Shown here: positions 1 to 10,516 of the stretch, in pieces | Numbering within the stretch: the stretch's first letter is position 1 | Layout of the letters: every line of letters starts with the position of its first letter | Notes under the pieces: generated by a model | What the model was told of the DNA's origin: nothing | The model's database searches: none | Seen by the model: the letters and a program-made list of their open reading frames with translations, nothing else | Assembly (NCBI GenBank): GCA_022494885.1 | Contig: JAGVSM010001179.1 | Span: 23,838-87,837 of the forward strand | Source of the DNA: Micrasema longulum | Lineage: Eukaryota > Arthropoda > Insecta > Trichoptera > Brachycentridae | DNA: 64,000 nt | Reading direction: 5' to 3' | Made by a program: the position numbers and the translations under genes

Positions 1-205
1 GCAGGCGCTGGGCGCGCTTTATTAATATTAATATTTATATTAGGATAAAATTAGGAACAGTGGAAATGATTTAAAATAAATGGTCATACATATTTTTTTG
101 TTTTTCTGTAAATAAAGTTACGGTAAAACATTATTATGGTTAGTCAAATATAATGATAAGCTGTGCATAATCGCTTCTATACACGGTTCGCCCCTGTGAA
201 CTATG
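1..205. repeat. Dispersed repeat R, copy 1 (cut by window edge)
   Basis: The stretch shares ordered blocks with 31340-31530: a GC-rich 'gcgctgggcgcgc'-like start, 'aacattattat', 'gctgtgcataatcgc' and 'ttcgcccctg'. No coding potential is visible. It is probably the non-coding end of a transposable element. Confidence 0.5.
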
Positions 206-214
206 CACCATTGG

Positions 215-960
215 ATGTGTACATTTTACATTTGCATTTATAGAGTATTTATTTAATAAAATACACATTTTATTACAATATTAATTCATCAAAAAAATTT
301 TAAAAAACATACACTGTTAAAACGTATTTGTCCCGATAAACTATTAAATTAATAAAAGTTTGTCATTGGGTGCTCTGACATTAGTTTTTATTAAGATTCA
401 AATAAAAGAGTACAGACTATATTGTACACATATAAAATAATGAAATTATAATGTTTATTTCGTTTTTCATGATTTGAAAAAAAGCAGCATTAAGACGAAA
501 AAAAAAACTAAAAATAAATCCAGTGTAATCTTTTTTTAAGTAGAAAAATAAAGAAAGAAAAAAAAACAAACATACTAATGACTGTATTTGAAACTTAAGA
601 AAAAAGGGGGTGCTCATAAATGCAACCAAAACAAGATAAAAAATAATCATGAAACGATATACCTAAATCAAAAATTTCAATTTGTATCTAGAAAAAAAAA
701 GTACCTAATAAAATCAAGATCTGAAATATGTCAAAAAAATAATAAAGAAAGAAAAAAAGGTTAAAAAACAAAATTTTAAGAATGTATTTAACGAGCGATG
801 AGAATAATGAGTTTTTTGAAAAAAGGTTTTACATAAATAAAATATATAATATAATATAATGTCGTAAAAAGAGAGTTTTTCGTTTCTTTTATGTTTAGAC
901 ACAATTGTAAGTTTTTTCTCGTCTATTATTGTTATGATTGAAAATAAGTCAATTTATTTT
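215..960 (-). mobile_element. LINE 3' region (same family as 59485-60440)
   Basis: Blocks such as 'tttgtcccgataaactatt', 'gggtgctctgacattagttt' and 'gagtacagac' recur in the same order at 59570-59660. There a LINE C-terminal reading frame follows on the minus strand. Here only the AT-rich 3' untranslated part is recognisable. Confidence 0.5.
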
Positions 961-1584
961 TAAAATTTGGCTCACAAATCCAGTATTTATTCAATGTTGT
1001 CACTAATAAAATTAGGCGAATATTGAACTGAATTGTATGGAAATGAAGTATTAATTGAAAGAATTGAATTAAAAATTATGTTTAATTTGACGGAATTCAG
1101 CCACGTGAATAATGTTTTTGATAAGGTATATAAAATATTTTGGATTAGTACCAAAAAATCGAGTTAGGTGTATTGGTAAATGTCGGTATATTGTAAGGTA
1201 TTTTTATTATTATTAATATATGCGGTGGCTGGGAATTTAAACGAATAGGTATTTGAACATCGTCTATTTGCCACTGTTTCGCAAATGATCCATCGGACTG
1301 AGTTTGCCTAATTTAAATCGACCAAATCGACGTTTTGCTGTCCCATTTCTTGCACCTCAAAACTGAAACGATGTTTTTTAATTTTTTTTAAGAAAGAGCT
1401 TCATTATATTTCTTTTTTTTTTTAAGTGTTTTATAAATAATTATTATTATTTCTTTAAATTTTAGATAAAACTGATTTATTTTAAAGGTTTTAGATGGTC
1501 CTAAGTAGCTTCCATAATAAACAATTTATCGAAAAAAAAATATTGAAAGGGGTACACCAACGATTAATATCTATTATATTAAAA
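961..1584. other. AT-rich DNA, nothing recognised
   Basis: Low-complexity A/T runs, no sustained ORF and no repeat match seen elsewhere in the window. Confidence 0.4.
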
Positions 1585-2283
1585 TATTAATTAACAATAT
1601 TTTGAGTTTGTCCAAATTTTTGTAGACAAGAACTGGATTCAACTCCCTGGGGAGCTGTTAACATTAACATATTTATTTTATTTTTATTTTTTATTTTATT
1701 TTATTTTACAACAGATATGAAGAACTTTTTAGACGGGTTGTGGTCCTGTGGTTAGTGTCTCGGACTCACGGACAAAAGGTCCGTGGTTCGAATCCTACTC
1801 TACCCCAACTTGATTCCCATTTTCTGATAGTGAGTTATTTACAACTCGTTGAAAATGGCCCTCAAAATGAAATATTTGGGTAAATTATAAGAACGCAAAT
1901 ATTTATTTTAAAAAAATAACAAAATAGAAGGTGATATAGAAGTCTAGGCATCTACAGGGCTTATGACCCGTCATTGGCTGGTTTAAGTGGCCATTTTACA
2001 CACTGTGTAACATTAACCATTCTGCCCATATTTGAAAATCTATATTTCTTCAATTCTTTCATCTGTTGGTGTTTGTGAAGTTAAAGAGCTGAAACTTTTA
2101 TTTATGCGGGTGAGATTCATCTAATTGAATTATTTCACCTACATACTAGGCAACGCTTGAAAATTTTATTTTTTCAATTTCTATACTTCTTCGTGGACCA
2201 GGTGGATTTTTTAAGAATATTTTGAGACTTTTATATCACCTTCTCTAAAATGTTCTTCATCTCTGTTGTAATATGTCAAAGAT
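1585..2283 (+). repeat. Family A repeat, split by a SINE
   Basis: Family A is the commonest repeat here. Its parts, in order: a head 'caatattttgagtttgtcc'; a partly palindromic 'caactccctggggagctg'; 'attacaacagagatgaagaa'; 'agtctaggcat.tacagggc'; 'ttatgacctgtcattggctg'; 'gccactttacacactgtgta'; a 'catctgttgatgtttgtgaa' block; and 'aggcaacgc.tgaaaa'. This copy has every block, is interrupted by the SINE at about 1734-1912, and ends in an inverted head at 2228-2283. Confidence 0.75.
1734..1912 (+). mobile_element. SINE1, tRNA-derived
   Basis: The 5' head looks like a tRNA with an A-box-like 'gttgtggtcctgtggttagtg' region (key bases TGGT..TAGTG) and a B-box 'ggttcgaatcc'. A unique body follows ('gagttatttacaactcgttg', 'aaaatggccctcaaaat') and an A/T tail after 'aacgcaaatattta'. 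Other copies lie at 3674, 41587 (minus) and 60794. It sits inside the family A repeat, so it is younger than that copy. Confidence 0.8.
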
Positions 2284-2885
2284 TAATTATTAAAGTAATT
2301 TTAAAGAAACCCTCAATATTCAACACGGAAAGTATTAAATATTTAAGGTTCATACAGTAGACACTCTTTATAAAATGAATTCTATTTTACAAATTTATAA
2401 AGAAGCAAAAATAAAAGAATTTGAGATGAATAAGTCACTCTGATACCAAACTAATATTAAAATTCCTAAATTCCACACATGTTATGGTCAAAATAGCTTT
2501 TTCTTCAAAGGTGTAAAAAATTATAATAATCTTCCCAATGAACTAAAAACTATTAAAATTATAAATCAATAAATAAATTTAAATTTAATCTAAAGAATTT
2601 TTTTGAACTCGTGTAAACACAACATTAAATTTTAATTTGTTTGAATGTATTATTTTTTTATGTTTTTTTTTCTTTATATATCCTATGTTTTTATTTTTCT
2701 TTTCATGTACTCGTATTTAAAATGATATAAACTCTTATAAATAAACAACTACAACAGTGTAAGTCACTCTCCAAGCACAAGAATTAGTCTCTTTTTTTGG
2801 AGAGTTACAGTGATAACATTTATAAGATGTGTAAAAGTAGTTATATTTAGAATTTTACAAAAACTTGTACTTTTTATGAAATTTA
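2284..2885 (+). mobile_element. LINE C-terminal fragment and 3' tail T
   Basis: Around 2440-2575 a decayed frame reads a LINE-like C-terminus (GVKNYNNLPNELKTIK, the usual 'W/Y-N-x-LP' signature). It is followed by an AT-rich tail ending in 'ctccaagcacaag.attagtc' and 'tttggagagttacagt', whose ends (actctcc/ggagagt) form a hairpin. Confidence 0.6.
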
Positions 2886-2924
2886 TGAATAAAAAAATAA
2901 ATGTTATGTAAATCTACAGAAATT

Positions 2925-3165
2925 TTTTGAAAACGTGTAAAAACTACATTAAATGTAAATTAGTATGAATGTATGATTGTTTTATGTTTTTATTTATATA
3001 TCCCATGTTTTTATTATTTTCTCATGTACTCGAATATTTAAAATGATATTAACTCTTATAAATAAACAACTATAACAGTGTAATTCACTCTCCAAGCACA
3101 AGAGTTAGTCTCTTTTTTTGGAGAGTTACAGTAATAGCGTTTACTAGATATTTAAAGTAGATCTG
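2925..3165 (+). repeat. LINE 3' tail T, second copy
   Basis: Repeats the tail at 2590-2885 ('aacgtgtaaaaac', 'tcatgtactcg', 'ctccaagcacaagagttagt', 'tttggagagttacagtaat'). A further copy at 31755-32260 carries a MITE, and a minus-strand piece lies near 4870. Confidence 0.65.
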
Positions 3166-3673
3166 TAAGATATAATTTATATTGGTGCTATAATTCAGGA
3201 AGAAAATACGAAAATAAATTATGTTTATTTAAAAAAAACTCAGACCGCGTGTCCTCTTTTGGCTCTGATACGAGAAACAATATTTTTAATTGTTTTGTTA
3301 GAGAAAAAAAAACTGCTTTTCGTCGAATGTTTTCACTTCTTACTGTTGCGTATGTAGTAAACGTTCAAAACGTAAAACTGATCATTTTATCTTCATCTTA
3401 TTAACAATTAGAATAGCGTTAAAACAATTGAATTATAAATATTTATTTGTTTAACTCTTGTGTGGCTGTGATTTCACACTAGTTGACATAGGACACAAGA
3501 CTTGATAAATCTCTCTTATTTTTTAAAATGATGAATTCGCATTTTTTGTATTCTTCAAATGGACATTTTCACACCCAATTTGGAAAGTAAAATTTTTATA
3601 ACTATTAGTGGTAACACGACGTTACATCACCGCGCGCAAAGGGATTATTTACCACAGTCTTTTAAGAGTTAAT
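3166..3673. other. AT-rich DNA, no feature seen
   Basis: No ORF or repeat could be supported apart from a short GC-richer patch near 3615-3640. Confidence 0.35.
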
Positions 3674-3848
3674 CGGGTTGTGGTCCTGTGGCTAGTGTCT
3701 TGGACTCACAGACCTAAGGTCTGTGGTTCGAATCCCAATCTGCCCCAACTTGATTCCATTTTCTAATAGTGAGTTATTTTCAACTCGTTAAAAATGGCCC
3801 TCAAAATTAAATATTTTGGTAAATATTAAGAACGCAAATATTTCTGAA
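3674..3848 (+). mobile_element. SINE1, tRNA-derived
   Basis: Same head, B-box 'ggttcgaatcc' and body as the copy at 1734, ending in 'aacgcaaatatttct'. Differences are scattered single bases, so this is an independent insertion. Confidence 0.8.
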
Positions 3849-4865
3849 CTGAACTTGGCAAAAATTAGCGTAGTTGAAAAAATGAGATATTAGTGTTATC
3901 GGGTCCAGTAAGGTAAATTCTATGTACTGCAAAAAACAGCCAGACCGTTTTCACACAAAAAACTATTATAATCATCTTCTAAAAATAGAGTCGATGACAA
4001 AAACGACATTTTTCAATTCGCAGAAAACGTTCACAGTTCGCAGCACTAGAAAAATCTTACCGTACTCTAAAAATCATTAAAACTGGTCAAATACATTATT
4101 AAATTCTTGTTTGAAGTATGAAAAAAAAACTTATGTGTTCATTGTTTATCATTCGTCAAAGTCGAAAACATTCCAACTGTTGTGTAGATTTGATTATTCA
4201 CTCATTTAACAGGTGCTATTATCTAAGTTTCACTTTTCCATGGCTGTCTGCTTTTTGCATAACAACGTTAGATTATTATATTTCTCAGATTTTATTTTAT
4301 AAGTTTTTTACCATAATGTAGATTTGTACATGATATGTGTTCCCAATAAAAAAATAAATTATTTGTGGTATTAAAACGGTTCATCAAAAACATAAAAAAA
4401 TGTTTAGTAGTATTATATATTAAATAACTCATTAATAAATGAACTAATTTTAATCAACACCAAAAAGCGCATGGTGACTTTACTAGCCAGAAAAGACATT
4501 CAATAACTTCTCCTTATAAAAAATATGCTTTTAATCGTTTACTGCCTTCATAAGCAAAAAGCAGTTTTTTACAAGTCGTATTTTGAGATATGACACGTTT
4601 TAGTAGATATTTATAAACATTATGCTAATGTAACAAAAAATGAAACAATCATAATTAAAAATACAGTACGTCAATGGTGTTTTTTTAAAATATTTGTTAT
4701 TTGATGTTAGACTATTAAACTAAGCCAAAATTTTTCTTTATTCTTATATATCGTATTATCAGCGCGGCCATTTTTTAATGTATATCTTTATTTTTAATTA
4801 TTAATCAATGTATTATCATAAATAGTACATGTTTTTTTAATTCTAACACAAACCTAATTTTGTTA
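3849..4865. other. AT-rich DNA, no supported gene
   Basis: A 67-codon frame at 4118-4321 has no recognisable domain and low-complexity composition. I do not call it a gene. Confidence 0.35.
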
Positions 4866-4950
4866 ATCTAGTAAATTTTATAACTGTAACTCCCTGAAAA
4901 AAGAGACTAGCTCTTGTGCTTGGAGAGTAATTTACACTGTTATAGTTAAT
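4866..4950 (-). repeat. LINE 3' tail T fragment
   Basis: Minus-strand copy of the hairpin tail: 'ctctccaagcacaagagcta' and its neighbour 'gttacagt' are readable on the complement. Confidence 0.6.
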
Positions 4951-5214
4951 TATTCATTAGGAAGCCATAATTTTATATTTTTATAAAATATAAATATTGT
5001 AATAAAATGGGTATTTTATTGAATTAAGACTGTTAATGGAAAATGCACAAAATGCAAATTATTTTCATTTGATTTGGGAAAAAATCCAAAAGGTATTAAA
5101 AAATGGCGATAAGTTCTAAACGTATATTTTTTTTAGTCTTTTGACATCTTCCATCTATAATAATGATCTTTGATAAAACACGTTTCAACTCAGTGTTAAA
5201 ACATTTTTCCATTT

Positions 5215-5745
5215 AAATTTTCGGAACTTCTAAAAAGGAATATAGATGTTCAAATTTAGGCAGAATAGTGAATGTTACACAGTGTGTAAAGTGGCCACTT
5301 AAACCAGCTAATGACAGGTCATAAGCTCTGTAGATGCCTAGGCTTCTATATTACCTTCTCTTAAATGTTCTTCATCTCTGTTGTAATATGTCAATGTTAA
5401 CAGCTCCCCAGGGAGTTGAATCCACCTGGTCCATGAAGAAGTATAGAAGTTGAAAAAAAAAAAATTTCAGGCGTTGCCTAGTCTAGTATGTAGGTGAAAT
5501 AATTCAATTAGATGAATCTCACCAGCATAAATAAAGGTTTCAGCTATTTAACTTCAGAAACATCAACAGATGACAGAATTGAAGGAATGTCATTGTTCAA
5601 ATATGGGCAGAATGGTGAGTGTTACACAGTTTGTAAAGTGGCCACTTAAACCAGCCATTGACAGGTCATAAGCCCTGTAGTTGCTGAGACTTCCATATTA
5701 CCTTCTCTTAAATGTTCTTCATCTTTGTTGTAATATGTCAATATC
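5215..5745 (-). repeat. Family A repeat, two tandem units
   Basis: Two consecutive minus-strand units. The blocks 'ttacacagtgtgtaaagtgg', 'gacaggtcataag' and 'atgttcttcatctctgttg' occur at about 5270-5390 and again at about 5620-5740. Confidence 0.75.
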
Positions 5746-5990
5746 TATATCGGTGGTAGAGCAATCTTGCTACTTAATCGCATCGCTTCGGATGTCGACA
5801 TATTTCATGGCAGTGAGCCTTCCCTTAGGAAAGCACTTTCTAACTTTTAATTTTTCTTTTTATATTTTGTTATATTATTTTAATAACATAACAATCCACT
5901 GTAATTTGTGATCTTTTATTGTATTGAGAATGAATTGAGTCTGTTTTATGTAATGTTCTAAATATCTGAATAAATAAATAAATGAAATAT
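5746..5990 (+). mobile_element. LINE C-terminal scrap and 3' UTR
   Basis: A short frame resembling the extreme C-terminus of Jockey-group LINEs (…LLNRIASDVDIFHGSE…) is followed by an AT-rich tail with AATA repeats. It abuts family A directly. Confidence 0.45.
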
Positions 5991-6817
5991 TTATTTTATT
6001 TATTTTTCATTTAGTGATTCATAATTCAAATAAATGAGATAAAACATTTCGTTCTTAACGCTTATTATTTATTAAATTTCCTACCGGACTAACTCGTATC
6101 CCAGAAACAAGTGAGTAATAAAATAAATAATAACAGCTTAAAATCAAAAAGTTCTATTTATATTTTTATTTTAAAAAGTTGTTTAAAGAATTTTTTTTTG
6201 TAGGCACCAAAAAATAAACTCCAATAAAAAAAAAATCTCAACACATACTTTGTATGTATATAATTGATATTATTATTTTCAATATTAATAAACTTTTAAT
6301 ATTACGGTTTTTACCTTTTTAAATAAATATCACTTAAAAATATTTTTTATTATTTTTAGCACTGCAACTGCATAATTAACAATCAATATTAATTTGATCA
6401 CTTTTGCACTGTAGTAACCACGTGTTATTATTCCAACTAATACGCCAAATACTGTTTTTCAAATCCTTTCGATTTTAATTTAAAATTATGTTCCGTTCGC
6501 GATTCAAATGATGCTCTATTACGATTGGAGCGTACCGCGCACGCGCACTCACTAACTCTCACTAACATTTACTTTGACATAACAGTACTGACAGGTGTCT
6601 AGAGATCGAACCGGGTACTTAGCTGAAAGTTTGCCACTAAACCAAGGGGTGGGGAAGTGACCTAATAAAATACAATAATAATTATTACAATTTATTTATG
6701 GGTAAGGTTAGAAATAAATTGCTGTTAGTTAATCTCAATATTTTTGGTATCTTGTTTATTTATTTATTTCAATAAAATACAATAGGGAAATATCACATAC
6801 TACGATTACGGATAAAA
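5991..6817. other. AT-rich DNA, nothing recognised
   Basis: Mostly A/T-rich. A GC-richer patch at 6520-6650 (gcgtaccgcgcacgcgcactc) has no match or frame I can name. Confidence 0.35.
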
Positions 6818-6844
6818 ATAGGGTCAAAGCACCAGTAAATGACC

Positions 6845-7672
6845 ATTTTTATATATTTAATTCCTCTGTACGTGTGGTAAAACGCCTTAACCGATTTACG
6901 TGTGGTTTTCAGAGATATATAGATCTTTGCGCTGTGCGTGTTCGTAGATATTAAAATCTTCAGTATAATATGTAAAAAATAAGGAGCATAAATATTTTAC
7001 TCGTCGATCTACAAGGGTTGCATTCGAGGAGAATGCATTTACAAAAAAATTGAAAGATGTGGTCTTTTTGTGCATAAAAAAGTTTATTTTTGAATGTTTA
7101 CAAACATAATTTTTTTTTTGGATCTCAATCAAATTCTTTCCTTAAATTCTTTATAACTTCCACCCAATTATTTGTTTTTACTCAATTTTTGGTTTGTCTT
7201 GGAAATGGGATGTTTGATCACTGATTTTGGTTTATTACCTTTATGAGTCCAATCACCGTTGTTGCAAAGTCCAAGAACAATGGCGCGTGATAACTACTTT
7301 TAACTAGTGTGGATATCTGTTATGGATATTCCATCTTTCCTGCATTCCGCTTCAAGATTATGGCGTTTTAAACTGAAAAATGGGCACTGAACTAACAGAT
7401 GTTCGATACTCTGTGAAGAAATATCATCGCATGGACAATAGTCATCATTCCTTAATTTAAACCTATATAGGTAACTTCTCATAGCTCCGTGTCCGGTAAA
7501 GATTTGGGTCGTTTCGAAAGAACTTTGGTGATGACGACGGAAGGTTTGGAGTTTTAGAATTAAATCACAAACAAGTAATTAGGTACCTACTTAACAATGA
7601 AAAGTATTTTTCCAATCTAATAACAGGCAAGCCAACGTTCGGACAGGACAACGTCTGTCGGGTCCGCTAGTT
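6845..7672 (+). mobile_element. Helitron-like element (non-autonomous)
   Basis: The 3' end reads 'cgtctgtcgggtccgctagt', matching the hairpin-plus-CTAG|T terminus typical of insect Helitrons. The 5' part ('cgccttaaccgatttacgtg', 'tttgcgctgtgcgtgttcgt') recurs at 32860-33210 and, inverted, in part at 50655-50820. No Rep/helicase frame is visible. The exact 5' end is uncertain. Confidence 0.5.
7290..7545 (-). pseudogene. LINE C-terminal zinc-knuckle fragment
   Basis: The minus-strand frame 7300-7482 reads a LINE-like C-terminus with cysteine/histidine spacing (CPCDD…IEHLLVQCPFF). This is the zinc-binding tail common after the RNase H domain of R1/I/Jockey-group elements. It is truncated at both ends and embedded in the Helitron-like segment. 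Confidence 0.55.
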
Positions 7673-8215
7673 GGTTAATAAAACAGAATATAATAAGAAT
7701 TGCTACATGTGTCCAGTCAAAAAACTTTTAACACTAGAAACTATGGCAAAAGCAGTAGGCGGACACATCTTTTGGTAAGAAACAAATCTATCAGTTTTGA
7801 ACTCTGAGTTGTCAAAAGGTAATAGTGCGTCTTCCCGTTAATGTTCTGAGATTGATAGTGTTTTTATAAGGAAAGGTGTGGTCAGTGTTTTATTTTATGC
7901 TATTTCTTTTGCAATTCTTTGAATATATCCATATTCTAATGTGTTAGGGTGTCTTATTAATGGTACGATGTAACTAAATCCGAGTATTATTTTTACTGGG
8001 GTGGTAGTGGTCATCCATTGGTGATTCTGCTATTTTTTTGGAGTAATATTAATTATAATTGTAATACTCTTATTTCAATAAAAAAGTAAAAGTACTTGTA
8101 AAAATTAATGTGTTTTTTATTGTTTTCTTTTATTTTGTACGCTTAAATAATGAAATTTATACCTTTAATGTGGATTTCACTACAAGCTGAACCTTAAACG
8201 GTCATTTATTGGTGC
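7673..8215. other. AT-rich DNA, no gene seen
   Basis: No reading frame or repeat was recognised before the inverted boundary repeat at about 8200. Confidence 0.35.
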
Positions 8216-8485
8216 TTTGACCCTATATAAAATGGGTTAAGAATAATTAATTGTATTTTCAAATTCAATTTCATACATAAATATTAAAAATAAATTCAAT
8301 TGAAATATGCTAGTAGAAAAACGCAACTTGTTTGGCATTGGTTGTTATGAAGTCAAGATTCATGAAATTGTTCTACACAAATATCAATGGCAGGAACAAA
8401 TAAATATGGATCGTGACGTATTAGAGGCGTGGCCAATGGAATGACCGTTTTTGCGGGAATTAAAAATTACAAATTTAAAAGTATT
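8216..8485 (-). repeat. Repeat C, copy 1
   Basis: The blocks 'cgtgacgtattagaggcgtg', 'gccaatggaatgaccgtttt' and 'aattaattgtattttcaaat' occur inverted at 13435-13690, so this is a ~260-bp interspersed element of unknown class. Confidence 0.6.
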
Positions 8486-8639
8486 TTTTATGCCACTAAT
8501 AATTATCAAACAATTTTTTTTTCCGGACAGTATTTCATAGACCTTTATTGCTTTAAAAATGTATAAAAAAAGTGATATTTCCCAATTATAATATTCAATA
8601 TGACACAATTTTCATTTACGTTGCTATAATGGAGCCTGT

Positions 8640-9060
8640 TGCTCGTGATCAGATTAAAGGTTTAACAATGTTTTGAGTATGTCCAAATGCTTGCAGACCG
8701 GCTGGATTTCCTCCCAGGGAGTTGTTCATATTTAAATTTGTTGCAACAGAGAGGTAAAAAACTTTTGAGAATGAAACATGGAAGTCTGGCATTTGCTAGG
8801 CTTATGACCTGTCATCGGCTGGTTCGAGTGGCCACTTTACACACTGTGTAACATTCACCATTCTGCCTATTTTTAAACATCCACATTTCCTCAACTCTTC
8901 CATCTGTTGACTTTTGTGAAGTATAAGAGTTGAAACCTTTATCACGTGGTGAGATTCATCCGGCTGAACCAATTCACCTACTAGGCAACGCCTGATACAA
9001 TTTGCCAATTTTTATACTTCTTGTTTTACCAGGTAGTTAATTCAACGATGTTTGAGTATG
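8640..9060 (+). repeat. Family A repeat, one full unit
   Basis: Runs from the head 'caatgttttgagtatgtcc' through all standard blocks to the next head 'cgatgtttgagtatgtccc' about 381 bp later, which defines the unit length. Confidence 0.8.
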
Positions 9061-9217
9061 TCCCATGGACACTTTATTAGTTAGAGAAGAAAGAGGAATT
9101 GTGGATCGGTATTAAGAAAGTGCTTTGAGAATAAAAACGGAGAGGTTACCCATGAACTGATATTTCCGGTGAGGCGTGATTTTCACAAAAGTGTATATAC
9201 GTATTATTTTGTATATA

Positions 9218-9906
9218 CAGCTAAATATCGTTTTACGCCGGGGTTCTGTTCCGAGGCACACCGGCGTAAAAAAAATCGGCGTAAAATGAACACAAATATT
9301 ATGGAAGATATAAGGTTAGGTTCCGTGTCAAAATTCTAAGAACAATCTTATATGTTTATTTAATATCTACATATCCTATATAAACTAAAAATAATCAAAA
9401 CGTACATTTAATAAATACAGTTAAAATTCGTTTACAAAATAAGTAATAATCTCTTGATATATGTAAATATTTTTTTTATTTTTAATAATAAATACTAGCT
9501 CACCAGTTCGTCGGTTCTAAATTAAATTCTCACATTTAAAAAAAAAAACATCCAATTTCATTCGCTTTGATTGTTGCTTCCTTTCTTGTAGAATCCCAGC
9601 AAAACTGCAAATATTTTAATATTCTTTTAATTTGAATAATAATAAAATTAAAAATATAATCATATCTTTTCTTTTATAAAGAATAAATCAAAAACTAGCT
9701 CGGAAACAATTTTACACACACAATAGGCTGCTCGCGTACACGGTAATAGAATAAAACAATGCGTAAAAGTGTGTCTGCTATTAGAATCGCAGCGCCTACC
9801 GTCGTCTGGTGTCGGCCGAACCGAAGAATCCCACGCCGGCGCCGGCACCAACCGGCGTAATTGTAAATCGACGTAAATCAAACCGGCGCCAAACGACGTT
9901 TACCTG
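9218..9906. mobile_element. pogo/Tigger-like MITE
   Basis: Ends are CAGCTAAATATCGTTTTACG on the left and, inverted on the right, CAGGTAAACGTCGTTTGGCG, both followed by CCGG-rich sequence. TA dinucleotides flank both sides (9216-9217 and 9907-9908), as expected for Tc1/mariner-superfamily insertion. The interior has no transposase. An apparent ORF at 9660-9881 only reads through the GC-rich terminal region. Confidence 0.6.
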
Positions 9907-10516
9907 TAGTTCAAATCCACATTATTCTAGTATTTTTTTAATTTTTTTTTATTATATTGAAAACATATTATACATAATTATATACAATATTCCCAAGGAG
10001 TTTTTTTTTAAAAAACTCATTTAGGGACATACAGATAATATTTTTTTTAGAGACGTTTTTAAATTTTAAACTATAATATTATTTACAAAAGCAGAAAAAT
10101 TAAAATTATGATATACTACAAATTAAAAAGGGTATGAAAAAATACTTGAAAATAACAGAATAAACAGAATACTAGGCATGGAAATAAATTCAAAATAATG
10201 TTTACATTATGCAATCTGGGAAAGAAAATTGAAAAAGTTTAAAAATTACATGGATATATATATACATACTGAACTAGTACAAAATAAAATCATTTTTTTT
10301 AATTAACAAAATATGCGCACACCCAATACAGGTTAATTTTTTTTATCAAAAACGTTGAAAAAATTGAAATTATGTATACAAGCCAAAATAAGTATATAAA
10401 AAGAAAAAAACACAAATAACATTTAAATAGTATTAAAAATTACATATACAAGCAAAAACGGTGAAATATTAAAAGGTATATGTTCAAGATGCGCATTCTT
10501 TATAAACTAACATTAT
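9907..10516 (-). mobile_element. 3' UTR of the LINE at 10517-12600 (probable)
   Basis: AT-rich DNA directly downstream (minus sense) of the LINE stop codon. No other feature is seen. Confidence 0.35.

Larger units (their letters stand above)
6818..8240. repeat. Composite segment bounded by ~35-bp inverted repeats
   Basis: 'gggtcaaagcaccagtaaat' at 6818 reappears inverted ('atttattggtgctttgaccc') near 8205-8225. Between them lie a Helitron-like sequence and a LINE C-terminal remnant, so this may be an element with TIRs or a chance pair around nested insertions. Confidence 0.45.

Noticed and set aside
9660..10024. Overlapping 73- and 71-codon ORFs
   Set aside because: They read the GC-rich terminus of the pogo-like MITE.
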